A stretch of DNA of 41,734 bases, from contig WFUE01000203.1 of NCBI GenBank assembly GCA_015485125.1, positions 1-41,734 on the forward strand, given 5' to 3'. The notes beneath the pieces were generated by a model. It was not told the DNA's origin, did no database searches, and saw only the letters and a list, made by a program, of their open reading frames with translations. The position numbers and the translations under genes were made by a program. The DNA is from Lysobacterales bacterium (GTDB taxonomy: Bacteria > Pseudomonadota > Gammaproteobacteria > Xanthomonadales > S139-57). Below, one piece after another: positions 1 to 9,113 of the stretch (positions are counted from its first letter, which is position 1; every line of letters starts with the position of its first letter).

Positions 1-678
1 CAGCAGGATGTTGTTGATGTCGGCGATGGTCTTGCCCTTTTCAAAATAGGGTGCGTAGGTGTCTTCCCGCAGCTTGATCAGGGTGTAGGCACCACTGGCG
101 GTCGGTGCGACCTGGTTATTGTAGCGGCGGGCGCTGACACCCTTGAACTTGAGCTTGTGGTTCCAGATGACTTCATAGCCATTCTTGGGAATGGGGAAGG
201 GAAAGCCTTCCGCCGCATCCAGTACCCCTTCACCATCCGGTGTCAGCTTGGCGGTGGTGGCGTTCTTCATGGTCATTTCCATGGTGCGTTCGGGAAAGGC
301 CGCGCTGCGATGGGTGGGGTAGACATTCATCTTGAAGTCGGGATAGCGCTTGAACATGGCTTTCTGCCCGGCGCTGAGCTGGTCGGCGTACTGCTCCATG
401 TTGCTGGCATCGATGACAAAACGAATTGCATCACCCGCATAGGGGTCGGGGTGGAACTGGCCGACCTGGTAGTTCAAACCGGCAGGCGGTTCGGTGATGC
501 CGCCATCCCAGGCCGGGATGGTGCCATCGGCGTTGCCGGCCTTCTCGGCGCCCAGCGGGGTGAGGGTCTTGCCCAGTGCAGCGGCTTCCTCGGCGGTTGC
601 CGTGGCCTGCGCGCCGGATTGAAACACCAGCAGGCTCAGGGCCAGCATCCACGTTCTGTTCATTGTCTTGGCTTTCAT
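1..678 (-). CDS. DUF1329-family outer membrane-associated protein (C-terminus runs off the window)
   Basis: Reverse-strand reading from ATG at 678: MKAKTMNRTWMLALSLLVFQSGAQATATAEEAAALGKTLTPLGAEKAGNADGTIPAWDGGITEPP..., a signal peptide followed by the typical DUF1329 N-terminus. It stays open to position 1 and lies next to a DUF1302 gene. Confidence 0.85.
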   Translation of the reverse strand, partial: MKAKTMNRTWMLALSLLVFQSGAQATATAEEAAALGKTLTPLGAEKAGNADGTIPAWDGGITEPPAGLNYQVGQFHPDPYAGDAIRFVIDASNMEQYADQLSAGQKAMFKRYPDFKMNVYPTHRSAAFPERTMEMTMKNATTAKLTPDGEGVLDAAEGFPFPIPKNGYEVIWNHKLKFKGVSARRYNNQVAPTASGAYTLIKLREDTYAPYFEKGKTIADINNILL

Positions 679-690
679 TGGCTGCACTCC

Positions 691-2481
691 TCAGAACGAG
701 TATTTGATATTGAAGGAAGCGAAATCGCGGTCACGCAACAGGTTGTAGCGCCCGGCACCCATGTAGCGGGTGTAACTGATGTCCGCGCTCCACTTTTCCA
801 GATAGGTGCCGTTCAGGCCCAGGGAAAGTGTTTTGCGACCTTCCACAAACTGGCCACCCGGCCCCGGAGAAACGCCCTGCATGTCGATGTTGTAGCCAAT
901 GCGCGGCGAGAGGTTGAAGGCGGTACCAAAAGCGTTGTTGTAGGTCATGCGCATGAAGGTACGCAAGCCCCAGGAGAACTCGGTGGCGAAGCCGCGGGTT
1001 TCGGTCTGTGGATTGCGGAAGCGGCCGGAAGTCACATCCGGGCCGCCGGAAGTATCCGTGCCGGGGCCGTTGTAGCGCAGTACATCCTGCGGCGGCAGAT
1101 CCCACACCTGGGTCAGGCCGGCTTCGGCCACCACGGCCAGCTGGTCGGCCTTGAACGGGTTGTTGGGGCCGAACACGTTGGTGATGGTGATTTGTGCCTG
1201 GGTGACCTTATGCCGTTCCCAGCCGCGGATTTCCTCGCCGAAACCATATTCACCCATCTGGCTGATGAAGCGGTTGACCGGTTCGGGAATAACGGCATTC
1301 AATGGCGACAGGGCGGAAAACAGCAGTTCCACATCGTCCATTTGCAAGGGCAGGTTGGGGCGGTAGGAAACTTCCCCGGCCACGGCCACGCCGTTGTCGA
1401 AGTTGGAATTGAAGCTGAAGCCGTACATGTCGATGTTATCTGGGTACTCGACGAAGTAGCCGCCGGAGGCCGGGCTGGCATTGCTCACGGCCACGCCACT
1501 GATCAGCGGCAGGCGGCTGTGATAGCGGTTGTAGAACAGGCCGAACTCGGTATCGTTCAGGCTCTCGGCAAAATAGCGGAAGGCCAGGCCCCATTGGCCA
1601 GATGAATCCGGATAGCGGTCCGGCAGGCGGTTGATGGTCAGGCCGGGGAACTGTTCATCGAACAGGCCAAAGCCCAGCATGACAAATTCCCCACCGGGGG
1701 TGGCGAAATCATTGCTGGAGAAATACGTGCGTGCCGGATCGGGATCGATCTGCTCGAATTCCATCAGATAGACCGCTTCCATGGACAGGTTGTCGGTCAG
1801 ATCCAGTGAACCCCAGACCATGTTCTGCGGCATCAGGGCTTCCTTCAGCTCGGCGCCGGCCACACGCAGTTTGGAGACATCCACGGCGTTGATGATGTTG
1901 ATGCCACCCTGAATGAAGGCGCTTTCCCCCCAGTTGACCACCTGGTTGCCCACCCGGATGGAACCGGGCAGGTTGCCCAGATCGAAATCCCAGTAGAGGT
2001 AGCCGTCCAGCAGGCGCAGGTCGGAACCCACCAGCTTCTTCACCGGATCGGAAAGGTCGCTGCGGTTGGCATAGACATCGTCATAAAAGGCCGAGGCGCG
2101 GAAGAAGCCGCCGAAATTGCCGTAGGAAAAGCCCAGTTCGGTGGTCCACTTGATGGCGTTGGAGATGAGGTCACCCTGATCGAACAGCAGGTTGCCATCA
2201 TCGGAGTTCACCGACCAGCGGCCGGTGGCAGCGACCTGTTCAGGGTAAGGCAAGGTAAAGACCAGCGGATTATGGTTGGCCTTGCCCACCAGATCATCCG
2301 CCCGGTTCTCCACTCGCATGGAGAAGCCGTAGCTGATGGAATTGTCCCAGGTCAGGCTGAAATCACCCTTGTCGTAACTGTAGGCCTGTGCCGTGCCCTG
2401 CAGGGCCAGCATGGCCACGCCCAGACTCAGGGCGCGGGCCAGTTTCGAGGGCTTGAATGTGTGCTGTGTGTTCATGGTCAT
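691..2481 (-). CDS. DUF1302 domain-containing (outer-membrane beta-barrel-like) protein
   Basis: 596-aa ORF with signal peptide (LALQGTAQAYSYDKGDFSLTWDNSISYG) and the DUF1302-like 'LLDGYLYWDFDLGNLPGSIRVGNQVVNWGES' segment; C-terminal aromatic Phe typical of OM barrels. Confidence 0.85.
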   Translation of the reverse strand: MTMNTQHTFKPSKLARALSLGVAMLALQGTAQAYSYDKGDFSLTWDNSISYGFSMRVENRADDLVGKANHNPLVFTLPYPEQVAATGRWSVNSDDGNLLFDQGDLISNAIKWTTELGFSYGNFGGFFRASAFYDDVYANRSDLSDPVKKLVGSDLRLLDGYLYWDFDLGNLPGSIRVGNQVVNWGESAFIQGGINIINAVDVSKLRVAGAELKEALMPQNMVWGSLDLTDNLSMEAVYLMEFEQIDPDPARTYFSSNDFATPGGEFVMLGFGLFDEQFPGLTINRLPDRYPDSSGQWGLAFRYFAESLNDTEFGLFYNRYHSRLPLISGVAVSNASPASGGYFVEYPDNIDMYGFSFNSNFDNGVAVAGEVSYRPNLPLQMDDVELLFSALSPLNAVIPEPVNRFISQMGEYGFGEEIRGWERHKVTQAQITITNVFGPNNPFKADQLAVVAEAGLTQVWDLPPQDVLRYNGPGTDTSGGPDVTSGRFRNPQTETRGFATEFSWGLRTFMRMTYNNAFGTAFNLSPRIGYNIDMQGVSPGPGGQFVEGRKTLSLGLNGTYLEKWSADISYTRYMGAGRYNLLRDRDFASFNIKYSF

Positions 2482-2487
2482 TCCCCC

Positions 2488-4605
2488 TTATTCCGAAACC
2501 AGCACGCTGGCGTCATTGACGACCACCGTGGTACCCATGGTGGCACTCATGCTGGCCATTTGCCCCTGCATTTCCATCGTGGCTTGCAAGGAAGTGGCAG
2601 GCGAAAGCAATGAACCATGCGAAGCGCCCAGAATGCGGGTCACGGCGCGTACACCGTTGGCATCACTGTAGGTGCTGCTGATGGGTGTCAGCTGCATGGA
2701 GCGGATCAGCGGTTCGGTGCCGGAAAGTGGCGCGGTGGCCACGGCGTTGGGAATCACCTGGTCGTCCACCACTTCCTGCAACAGGATGGCATTGGTCAGC
2801 ACCGTATTGCGGGCATGGTTGATGGGGTCGGCGGCGTCCAGCACCGTCTGGGTCACAGTCATGAACAGGTTGTAGTCGTCGCTGCCCTGTTGCAGACCAG
2901 CCGCGGCCAGGCCACCGACAATCACCGGCCCGAAAGTGGGCGAGGCTTCCAGCATGCGGGCAATGCCGCCACCCGGTACCGACAGGGTGGCCACGCTGAC
3001 CGTGGGTTCGAATTCAAGGAACATCATCCCCACCATGGAGCCCAGCGAAATCCCCACGAAGCTGGTACGGGAAGTGTCCAGGTCGCCCACGCCGTCACCG
3101 GTGATGTCCACGTTGGGCAGGGAGGCGTTCAGCACCCACAGGTCGGCAACGGCCTGACGCAGGTTGTCGCGGGAAGTCAGCAGGCTTTGCAGGTTGATGG
3201 TATGGGCGCCGGAAGGATCTACCTGGCCATCGGCTCCCGGCGCGCTGGTAGTATTGTCGACATAGTCCACATCAAAGGTGCGCTCGGAGGCTACCGGGCC
3301 GAAGGGCGTGTTCTCGATATACAGCAATGGTGCCAGTGGATCATTCGGTGTCACACCATGCAGGGGCTGGTCGATGGCGACCACGGCAAAGCCCTGGGCG
3401 GCCAGGGTATCGGCGATGGCCAGCATGTCGCCCCGGTTGCGGGTGATGCCGTGCTGGAAGATGACCACCGGCCAGCCGCTGGCAGGCATGGTCTGGCCGG
3501 AACCGGCATTGGGTACGCTCATCAGCACCGGAATGGTCTGGTTGGATTTCACCACCGGGAAAGGATTGGCATAGGTGATGGTGGTGGACGCGGGATCCAG
3601 GCCGAAGCTGTCGAAGGGTGGCACATAGGCACCGGGTGCCGCTTCCCAGAAACCGTTGAGCGGGCCAAGCGGGTTTTCCGTGCTCGGCGCTTCCAGATAG
3701 TACGGCACGGTCAGGGTGCCGATATACAGGTCGGCGATACCGGCACCACCGACCACGGAAGTATTCAGGCCCGTGGGCACCAGAGTGATGGGTCCGGGCT
3801 GGGTGATGGAATGCACCGCTCCCAGTACCGGAGTGATGCCCATGGTGGTGGCCGTCCAGCTCAGCACGATGTCATCGGGGTTGATGCCCACGGCGGCCGC
3901 GGCGTATTCCTGCGAGTTGGTCAGCTGGCGCAGTGGTTCCAGTGCCTGGGCGGTGGCATTGTCCAGCGCCGGCAGGGTGCTGTTGCCGTTGGCGTCCACC
4001 AGGGGCGCGGTCTTCTTGGCGATGAAGTAGACCTGATCCGGGGTCACCGCATTGTTGGCGGCATCCTTCAGCCCGTTGGTCAGCACCGCCATGTAGGAAG
4101 TCAGTTCCTGCAGGGGTTGCAGAGGAATGATGGCCAGGGTGGTATCCGAAGCCATGGTGGCTACGTAGTCCACTCCCGGTGTCAGTTCACGCACGATCCC
4201 AGTGGTGGCCCCCTGCGGAGTGGTGGTGATCTGGAAGAACCGGACAGTCTGCCCGGGGACCACGGTATTTGGATCGATGGCTGCCGAAAAGTTGGCTACC
4301 CATGGATTGGTGGGGCTGAAGCCGTCCATGGCGCTCAGGGCCACGGATGGGTCACCATAATTGCTCGGATCGGCCACCGGCGGGTTCAGTGTCAGGTCGG
4401 TGGTACCGGAAAAAAGCAAATTGGTCGGGAAGGGCAGTTCGCCTTCCGCCGGGTTGAAAATGGCGGTGATGATGGCGGTGGTCGGATTGCCATCGTCATT
4501 GGTGGCCGGTGGCGCAGGAACGGCACGATCGTCCTGTACACCGCCGCAGCCCGCCAGCGTCAGTGCGGTGGCCAGGCCCAGTGCCGGCATGAGTTTGCGT
4601 AACAT
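2488..4605 (-). CDS. VolA/Pla-1-like extracellular lipase/phospholipase lipoprotein
   Basis: From ATG at 4605: MLRKLMPALGLATALTLAGCGG (lipobox LAGC), then a lipase N-terminal-like region, 'PVVIFQHGITRNRGDML' and the nucleophile elbow 'GISLGSMVG'. The ORF extends further upstream, but the lipobox supports this start. Confidence 0.75.
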   Translation of the reverse strand: MLRKLMPALGLATALTLAGCGGVQDDRAVPAPPATNDDGNPTTAIITAIFNPAEGELPFPTNLLFSGTTDLTLNPPVADPSNYGDPSVALSAMDGFSPTNPWVANFSAAIDPNTVVPGQTVRFFQITTTPQGATTGIVRELTPGVDYVATMASDTTLAIIPLQPLQELTSYMAVLTNGLKDAANNAVTPDQVYFIAKKTAPLVDANGNSTLPALDNATAQALEPLRQLTNSQEYAAAAVGINPDDIVLSWTATTMGITPVLGAVHSITQPGPITLVPTGLNTSVVGGAGIADLYIGTLTVPYYLEAPSTENPLGPLNGFWEAAPGAYVPPFDSFGLDPASTTITYANPFPVVKSNQTIPVLMSVPNAGSGQTMPASGWPVVIFQHGITRNRGDMLAIADTLAAQGFAVVAIDQPLHGVTPNDPLAPLLYIENTPFGPVASERTFDVDYVDNTTSAPGADGQVDPSGAHTINLQSLLTSRDNLRQAVADLWVLNASLPNVDITGDGVGDLDTSRTSFVGISLGSMVGMMFLEFEPTVSVATLSVPGGGIARMLEASPTFGPVIVGGLAAAGLQQGSDDYNLFMTVTQTVLDAADPINHARNTVLTNAILLQEVVDDQVIPNAVATAPLSGTEPLIRSMQLTPISSTYSDANGVRAVTRILGASHGSLLSPATSLQATMEMQGQMASMSATMGTTVVVNDASVLVSE

Positions 4606-4807
4606 GACTTCCCCCTGTGGAATGGTTGCTTGTCGCGCTATCTTAGTGCAGGCCATTCATCCAAGGCAAGCGAATCATACGCAAGCGTAGGGTCGCCGAA
4701 TGAACATGCCCTTTTCCTTGTTATTCAAGAAGTTGCTAATGTATTGGTCTTGTTTTCATACGGGGTGCGTGCAACACTCCGTTTTTTACCTGACGGAGTG
4801 CCGGATC

Positions 4808-5584
4808 ATGAAAAAAGGATGGTTTTGCCTGGGGCTGTTATTACTGCTGTCGGCCAGGGTACAGGCCGAGGTACGGGAAGAGGTGATTCAATACAGCCAT
4901 GATGGCACCGCGCTGAAAGGCTACCTTTATTATGATGACCGTTTTGAAGAGCGTCGACCCGGTATTCTGGTGGCGCATGAGTGGTGGGGATTGAACGATT
5001 ATGCCCGCAAGCGCGCCCGCATGCTGGCCGAGTTGGGTTATGTGGCTTTTGCCATGGACATGTATGGGCAGGGCAAGGTGACCGAACACGCGGATACCGC
5101 CCAGGGCTGGATGAAACAGATCGCTGGCAATACCGATGCCTGGCTGGCACGGGCCCGGGCCGGATTGATGCAATTGCAGAAACATCCGCGTGTGGATGGC
5201 AGTCGTCTGGCGGCCATTGGTTATTGTTTTGGTGGCAGCACGGTGATGCAGATGGCCTATGCGGGCCTGCCCCTGAAGGCCGTGGTCAGTTTTCATGGCA
5301 GTCTGCCGCCGGCCACGGCAGCACAGGCCGGTCAAATCCGGGCGGCCATTCTGGCGGAACATGGCGCCAGGGATGCTTTTGTGCCGGATGAGCGGGTGCA
5401 GGCCTTTCGCAAGGCGCTGGATACCGCCGGTGTGGATTATGTATTGACCATACTGGCCAATGCGCGACATGCCTTCACCAATCCGGATGCGGCCCGTTAT
5501 GGCATTGATAATGTGCAATACAATGCCCGGGCGGATCAACGCTCCTGGGCGCAGATGAAAGACTTTCTCGAGGAAATGCTATAA
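4808..5584 (+). CDS. Dienelactone hydrolase family protein (exported)
   Basis: MKKGWFCLGLLLLLSARVQAEV signal peptide; 'PGILVAHEWWGLNDYARKRARMLAELGYVAFAMDMYG' and 'IGYCFGGSTVMQMA' DLH motifs. Confidence 0.85.
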   Translation: MKKGWFCLGLLLLLSARVQAEVREEVIQYSHDGTALKGYLYYDDRFEERRPGILVAHEWWGLNDYARKRARMLAELGYVAFAMDMYGQGKVTEHADTAQGWMKQIAGNTDAWLARARAGLMQLQKHPRVDGSRLAAIGYCFGGSTVMQMAYAGLPLKAVVSFHGSLPPATAAQAGQIRAAILAEHGARDAFVPDERVQAFRKALDTAGVDYVLTILANARHAFTNPDAARYGIDNVQYNARADQRSWAQMKDFLEEML

Positions 5585-5586
5585 AA

Positions 5587-5615
5587 AAAACCCGTGCCGG
5601 CAGGGCACGGGTTTT
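5587..5615. terminator. Bidirectional intrinsic terminator between the DLH gene and the H-NS-like gene
   Basis: aaaacccgtgcc-ggcag-ggcacgggtttt hairpin with an A-run to the left (U-run on the minus strand), between convergent genes. Confidence 0.8.
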
Positions 5616-5639
5616 GTGGGTAATAATCCGGGAAGCAGA

Positions 5640-6017
5640 TTATTCCTTGTTGATCAGCAGATCTTCCAGCTTGCCACCGTTTTCGACGTATTCCCGAACC
5701 CAGACGGGTTGACGGCCACGGCCGGTCCAGGTCTGCGAGGGATTGGCTGGGTTCTGGTACTTGGGCGCCACCTTGCCACGCTTGCCCTTGCGGCTCTTGC
5801 GCTTCTTGGTGGTTTTGGCGGCACGAGGCTTCTTGTTCAGCTCCAGCATTTCGGCCACGGTCATTTTCAGCTGGCTGGCCAGAAACTCGGCGCGTTTTTT
5901 CAGTTCCTTGACCTCTTGCTTGATCTTGTTTTCAAATTCCTTTTCGGCGGCCTTCTTCAACTCAATCAGCTGCTCGGCGGTCAAATGCGCCAGTTCTTTC
6001 AAATCTTTTTCACTCAT
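5640..6017 (-). CDS. H-NS family nucleoid-associated protein
   Basis: 125 aa, coiled-coil N-terminus, C-terminal 'PKYQNPANPSQTWTGRGRQPVWVREYVENGGKLEDLLI' typical of the H-NS DNA-binding domain. Confidence 0.88.
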   Translation of the reverse strand: MSEKDLKELAHLTAEQLIELKKAAEKEFENKIKQEVKELKKRAEFLASQLKMTVAEMLELNKKPRAAKTTKKRKSRKGKRGKVAPKYQNPANPSQTWTGRGRQPVWVREYVENGGKLEDLLINKE

Positions 6018-6054
6018 TTGCGGGCTTTCCTCTTATTGTTTGGGATGCGTCGCT

Positions 6055-6083
6055 ATTATTCACAAAAACTTTATATTGTTCAA
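6055..6083 (-). promoter_or_regulatory. Putative sigma70 promoter of the H-NS-like gene
   Basis: Minus strand TTGAAC-N17-AATAAT, 38 bp upstream of the start codon. Confidence 0.45.
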
Positions 6084-6100
6084 GAAATAATCGCAGGCAT

Positions 6101-6135
6101 AAAAAAAGGCCACTTGCGGTTTCCCGCAAGTGGCC
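6101..6135 (-). terminator. Intrinsic terminator downstream of pgk
   Basis: ggccacttgcgg-tttc-ccgcaagtggcc perfect 12-bp stem followed on the minus strand by a T7 tract. Confidence 0.85.
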
Positions 6136-6155
6136 CTGATGCAGGCAGCATGGGA

Positions 6156-7334
6156 TTATCCGGCGCGGGATTCCAGCATTTCCACGGCGGGCAGTTTCTT
6201 GCCTTCGAGAAATTCCAGAAAGGCACCGCCACCGGTGGAGATATAGGAGACCCGGTCTTCAATGCCGTATTTGTCCACGGCGGCCAGGGTGTCACCGCCA
6301 CCGGCGATGGAAAAGGCGCTGGATTCGGCAATGGCCAGGCCAATGGCCTTGGTGCCTTCACCGAACTGGTCGAACTCGAATACACCCACCGGGCCGTTCC
6401 AGACGATGGTGCCGGCGGATTTCATCAGTTCGGCGAAACGGGCGGCGGTTTCCGGCCCGATGTCGAAAATCATGTCGTCTTCGGCCACATCCTCTACCTT
6501 TTTCACCGTGGCTTCGGCCTGGGGCGAGAATTCCTTGCCGACGACCACGTCGGTGGGCACGGGAATTTCACCGCCCTTGGCACGCGCGGCTTCCATCAGG
6601 CGCTTCGCTTCGGGAATCAGGTCTTCCTCGTACAGGGATTTGCCCACGGAATAACCGGCGGCCGCGATGAAGGTATTGGCAATGCCGCCGCCGGGAATCA
6701 GCTGGTCCACCACCTTGGACAGGGCATCCAGTACGGTGAGCTTGGTGGAGACCTTGGAGCCGCCGACAATGGCTGCCATGGGTCGAGCCGGATCGTTCAG
6801 CGCCTTGCCCAGGGCTTCCAGCTCGGCGGCCAGCAGCGGGCCGGCACAGGCAGCCGGGGCAAACATGCCTGCGCCATAGGTGGAGGCCTGTGCCCGGTGG
6901 GCGGTGCCGAAGGCGTCCATCACGTAGATGTCGCACAGGGCGGCGTACTGGCGGGCCAGGGTTTCGTCGTTGGCCTTTTCGCCCTTGTTGAAGCGGACAT
7001 TCTCCAGCAGTACCACCTCGCCGGCCTGTACTTCCGGCCGGTTTTGCAGGTAGTCCTTGACCAGACGCACTGGCTGGCCCAGCAGCTCGCTCAGGCGGGT
7101 GGCCACCGGGGCCAGGGAAAAGGCCTCGTCCGGTTCACCCTCGGTGGGGCGGCCCAGGTGCGACATCAGCATCACTGCCGCGCCGGCTTCCACTGCCTGC
7201 TGGATGGTGGGCAGGGAGGCGCGGATGCGCTTGTCCGAACCCACTTGTCCGTCCTGGATGGGGACATTGAGATCCTGGCGAATCAGCAGGCGCTTGCCCG
7301 CCAGATCGAGATCGGTCATCTTGAGAATGTTCAT
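6156..7334 (-). CDS. pgk: Phosphoglycerate kinase
   Basis: [25 protein letters not shown]..., '[11 protein letters not shown]', '[18 protein letters not shown]', C-terminal '[22 protein letters not shown]'. Confidence 0.97.
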   Translation of the reverse strand: MNILKMTDLDLAGKRLLIRQDLNVPIQDGQVGSDKRIRASLPTIQQAVEAGAAVMLMSHLGRPTEGEPDEAFSLAPVATRLSELLGQPVRLVKDYLQNRPEVQAGEVVLLENVRFNKGEKANDETLARQYAALCDIYVMDAFGTAHRAQASTYGAGMFAPAACAGPLLAAELEALGKALNDPARPMAAIVGGSKVSTKLTVLDALSKVVDQLIPGGGIANTFIAAAGYSVGKSLYEEDLIPEAKRLMEAARAKGGEIPVPTDVVVGKEFSPQAEATVKKVEDVAEDDMIFDIGPETAARFAELMKSAGTIVWNGPVGVFEFDQFGEGTKAIGLAIAESSAFSIAGGGDTLAAVDKYGIEDRVSYISTGGGAFLEFLEGKKLPAVEMLESRAG

Positions 7335-7428
7335 GGAAGGGACTCCTGCAATGGAAAGGGATTGGCTCAACGATGCCGCTCAGCCAATCCCTCTCGGGCA
7401 CCTTCCGTGGCACCCTTGAGGACGATGC

Positions 7429-8427
7429 TTACTTGGCGTTCATCAGGGCCACGGTGGTATCCAGCATGCGGTTGGAGAAGCCCCACTCGTTGTCGTACCA
7501 GCTGCACACCTTCACCAGATTGCCGTTGACGCGGGTCAGGCTGGCGTCGAAGTTGGAGGTGGTGGAGGTGTGGTTGAAGTCCACGGAAACCAGCGGCGCA
7601 TCGTTGTAGCCGAGAATCTTGCCGTCGGCCGCTTCCTTCATGATGGCGTTGACCTCTTCCACGGTGGTTTCACGACCGGCTTCGAACACCAGATCCACGA
7701 TGGAAACGTTGATGGTGGGCACGCGGATGGCGAAGCCGTCCAGCTTGCCGTTCAGTTCCGGCAGCACCAGCCCCACGGCGGCAGCGGCACCGGTCTTGGT
7801 GGGGATCATGGACATGGTGGCGGAGCGGGCACGGCGCAGGTCGGAGTGATAGACATCCGTCAGTACCTGATCGTTGGTATAGGAATGCACGGTAGTCATC
7901 AGGCCCTTGACCACGCCCAGCTTCTCGTGCAGCGGCTTGACCATGGGAGCCAGGCAGTTGGTGGTGCAGGAAGCATTGGAGATCACCGTGTGCTCGGCAC
8001 GCAAGACATCCTGGTTCACGCCGAAGACCACGGTGGCATCCACGTCCTTGCCGCCCGGTGCGGAGATTACCACCTTCTTGGCACCGCCTTGCAGGTGGGC
8101 CGAGGCCTTTTCCTTGCTGGCGAAGAAGCCGGTACATTCGTGCACCACGTCCACGCCCAGCTCGCCCCAGGGCAGCTTGGACGGGTCACGCTCGGCCAGC
8201 ACGCGGATGCGATCACCGTTGACCACCATGTAGTCTCCATCCACGGAGACCTCGCCGGGGAACTTGCCGTGCGCGGTATCGTACTGGGTCAGGTGGGCGT
8301 TGGTGTTGGCGTCACCCAGGTCGTTGATGGCGACAATCTGGATATCCTTGCGGCCGGACTCGTACAGGGCGCGCAGTACGTTGCGGCCGATGCGGCCGTA
8401 ACCATTGATGGCAACTTTGATGGTCAT
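7429..8427 (-). CDS. gap: Type I glyceraldehyde-3-phosphate dehydrogenase
   Basis: [23 protein letters not shown]..., catalytic '[12 protein letters not shown]', '[15 protein letters not shown]'. Confidence 0.97.
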   Translation of the reverse strand: MTIKVAINGYGRIGRNVLRALYESGRKDIQIVAINDLGDANTNAHLTQYDTAHGKFPGEVSVDGDYMVVNGDRIRVLAERDPSKLPWGELGVDVVHECTGFFASKEKASAHLQGGAKKVVISAPGGKDVDATVVFGVNQDVLRAEHTVISNASCTTNCLAPMVKPLHEKLGVVKGLMTTVHSYTNDQVLTDVYHSDLRRARSATMSMIPTKTGAAAAVGLVLPELNGKLDGFAIRVPTINVSIVDLVFEAGRETTVEEVNAIMKEAADGKILGYNDAPLVSVDFNHTSTTSNFDASLTRVNGNLVKVCSWYDNEWGFSNRMLDTTVALMNAK

Positions 8428-8561
8428 GGATCTAGCTCCTCATGTGAAATCGTTAGGTTCCCCCGGCACTCCGGCACGGAATTGAAAAGACGAATCAGGG
8501 ATTCTTTCCCAGCTCGGGCACGCTTGCAACCTTTCCGTTGGGATAAGCCCAGCGGGCTGGT

Positions 8562-9113
8562 TCAGGGCCGTGCTTCCACCCTTTCCTGCAACAGCAGCGG
8601 CTCGAAACCCGCGCCCTGCAATTTGCGCAACATGGCTTGCCGGGCCCGCTTGCCTTCGAACGGCCCGACCCGTACCCGGTGCCAGCGCTGGCCGTCGCGC
8701 TGGCTGACCCGGATACTGGATTCCACCCCCATCAGCGCCAGCCGGGCCTTGAGTGCATCCGCGTCGCTGGCCCTGCGAAAGGCACCCAGTTGCAGCCAGT
8801 AGCGGTAGTGTTGAGCACCATCATCTTTTGGCGCCTGCTGGATCTGCGGCAGCTGGGCTTCGTCCGACTCCAGCGCGTCATAGAAGTTGTAATCCGGTTT
8901 CTTCAACGGCTGGATGGGCAGGTCTTCTCCCTGGTCCTGCGGTGGTTTTGGATGCACGGCGGGTTTGGGCAGGGGCTTTTCCGCCGGTTTGACCAGCCCG
9001 GCCAGCCAGGCGCCGGTGGCCAGCCCCAGGCCCAGCACCAGCCCCATCAGCAGCCAGACCCAGCCTGGAACTGGTTTTTTTCGCCCGCCTGCCTTGCGCC
9101 TGCGTCGGGCCAT
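8562..9113 (-). CDS. SPOR domain-containing protein
   Basis: 183 aa: basic N-terminus, one TM helix, Pro-rich linker, C-terminal 'YWLQLGAFRRASDADALKARLALMG...RVRVGPFEGKRARQAMLRKLQGAGFEPLLL' SPOR motif. Directly abuts argS. Confidence 0.85.
   Translation of the reverse strand: MARRRRKAGGRKKPVPGWVWLLMGLVLGLGLATGAWLAGLVKPAEKPLPKPAVHPKPPQDQGEDLPIQPLKKPDYNFYDALESDEAQLPQIQQAPKDDGAQHYRYWLQLGAFRRASDADALKARLALMGVESSIRVSQRDGQRWHRVRVGPFEGKRARQAMLRKLQGAGFEPLLLQERVEARP

Noticed and set aside
157-1605. 482-aa plus-strand ORF
   Set aside because: Antisense to the DUF1329/DUF1302 genes; low-complexity Gly/His/Val-rich shadow ORF typical of GC-rich DNA.
2617-4602. 661-aa plus-strand ORF
   Set aside because: Antisense shadow of the lipase gene with biased composition (G, H, Q, R) and no domain motifs.
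5616-7529. 637-aa plus-strand ORF
   Set aside because: Runs antisense through the H-NS-like gene and pgk; shadow ORF.
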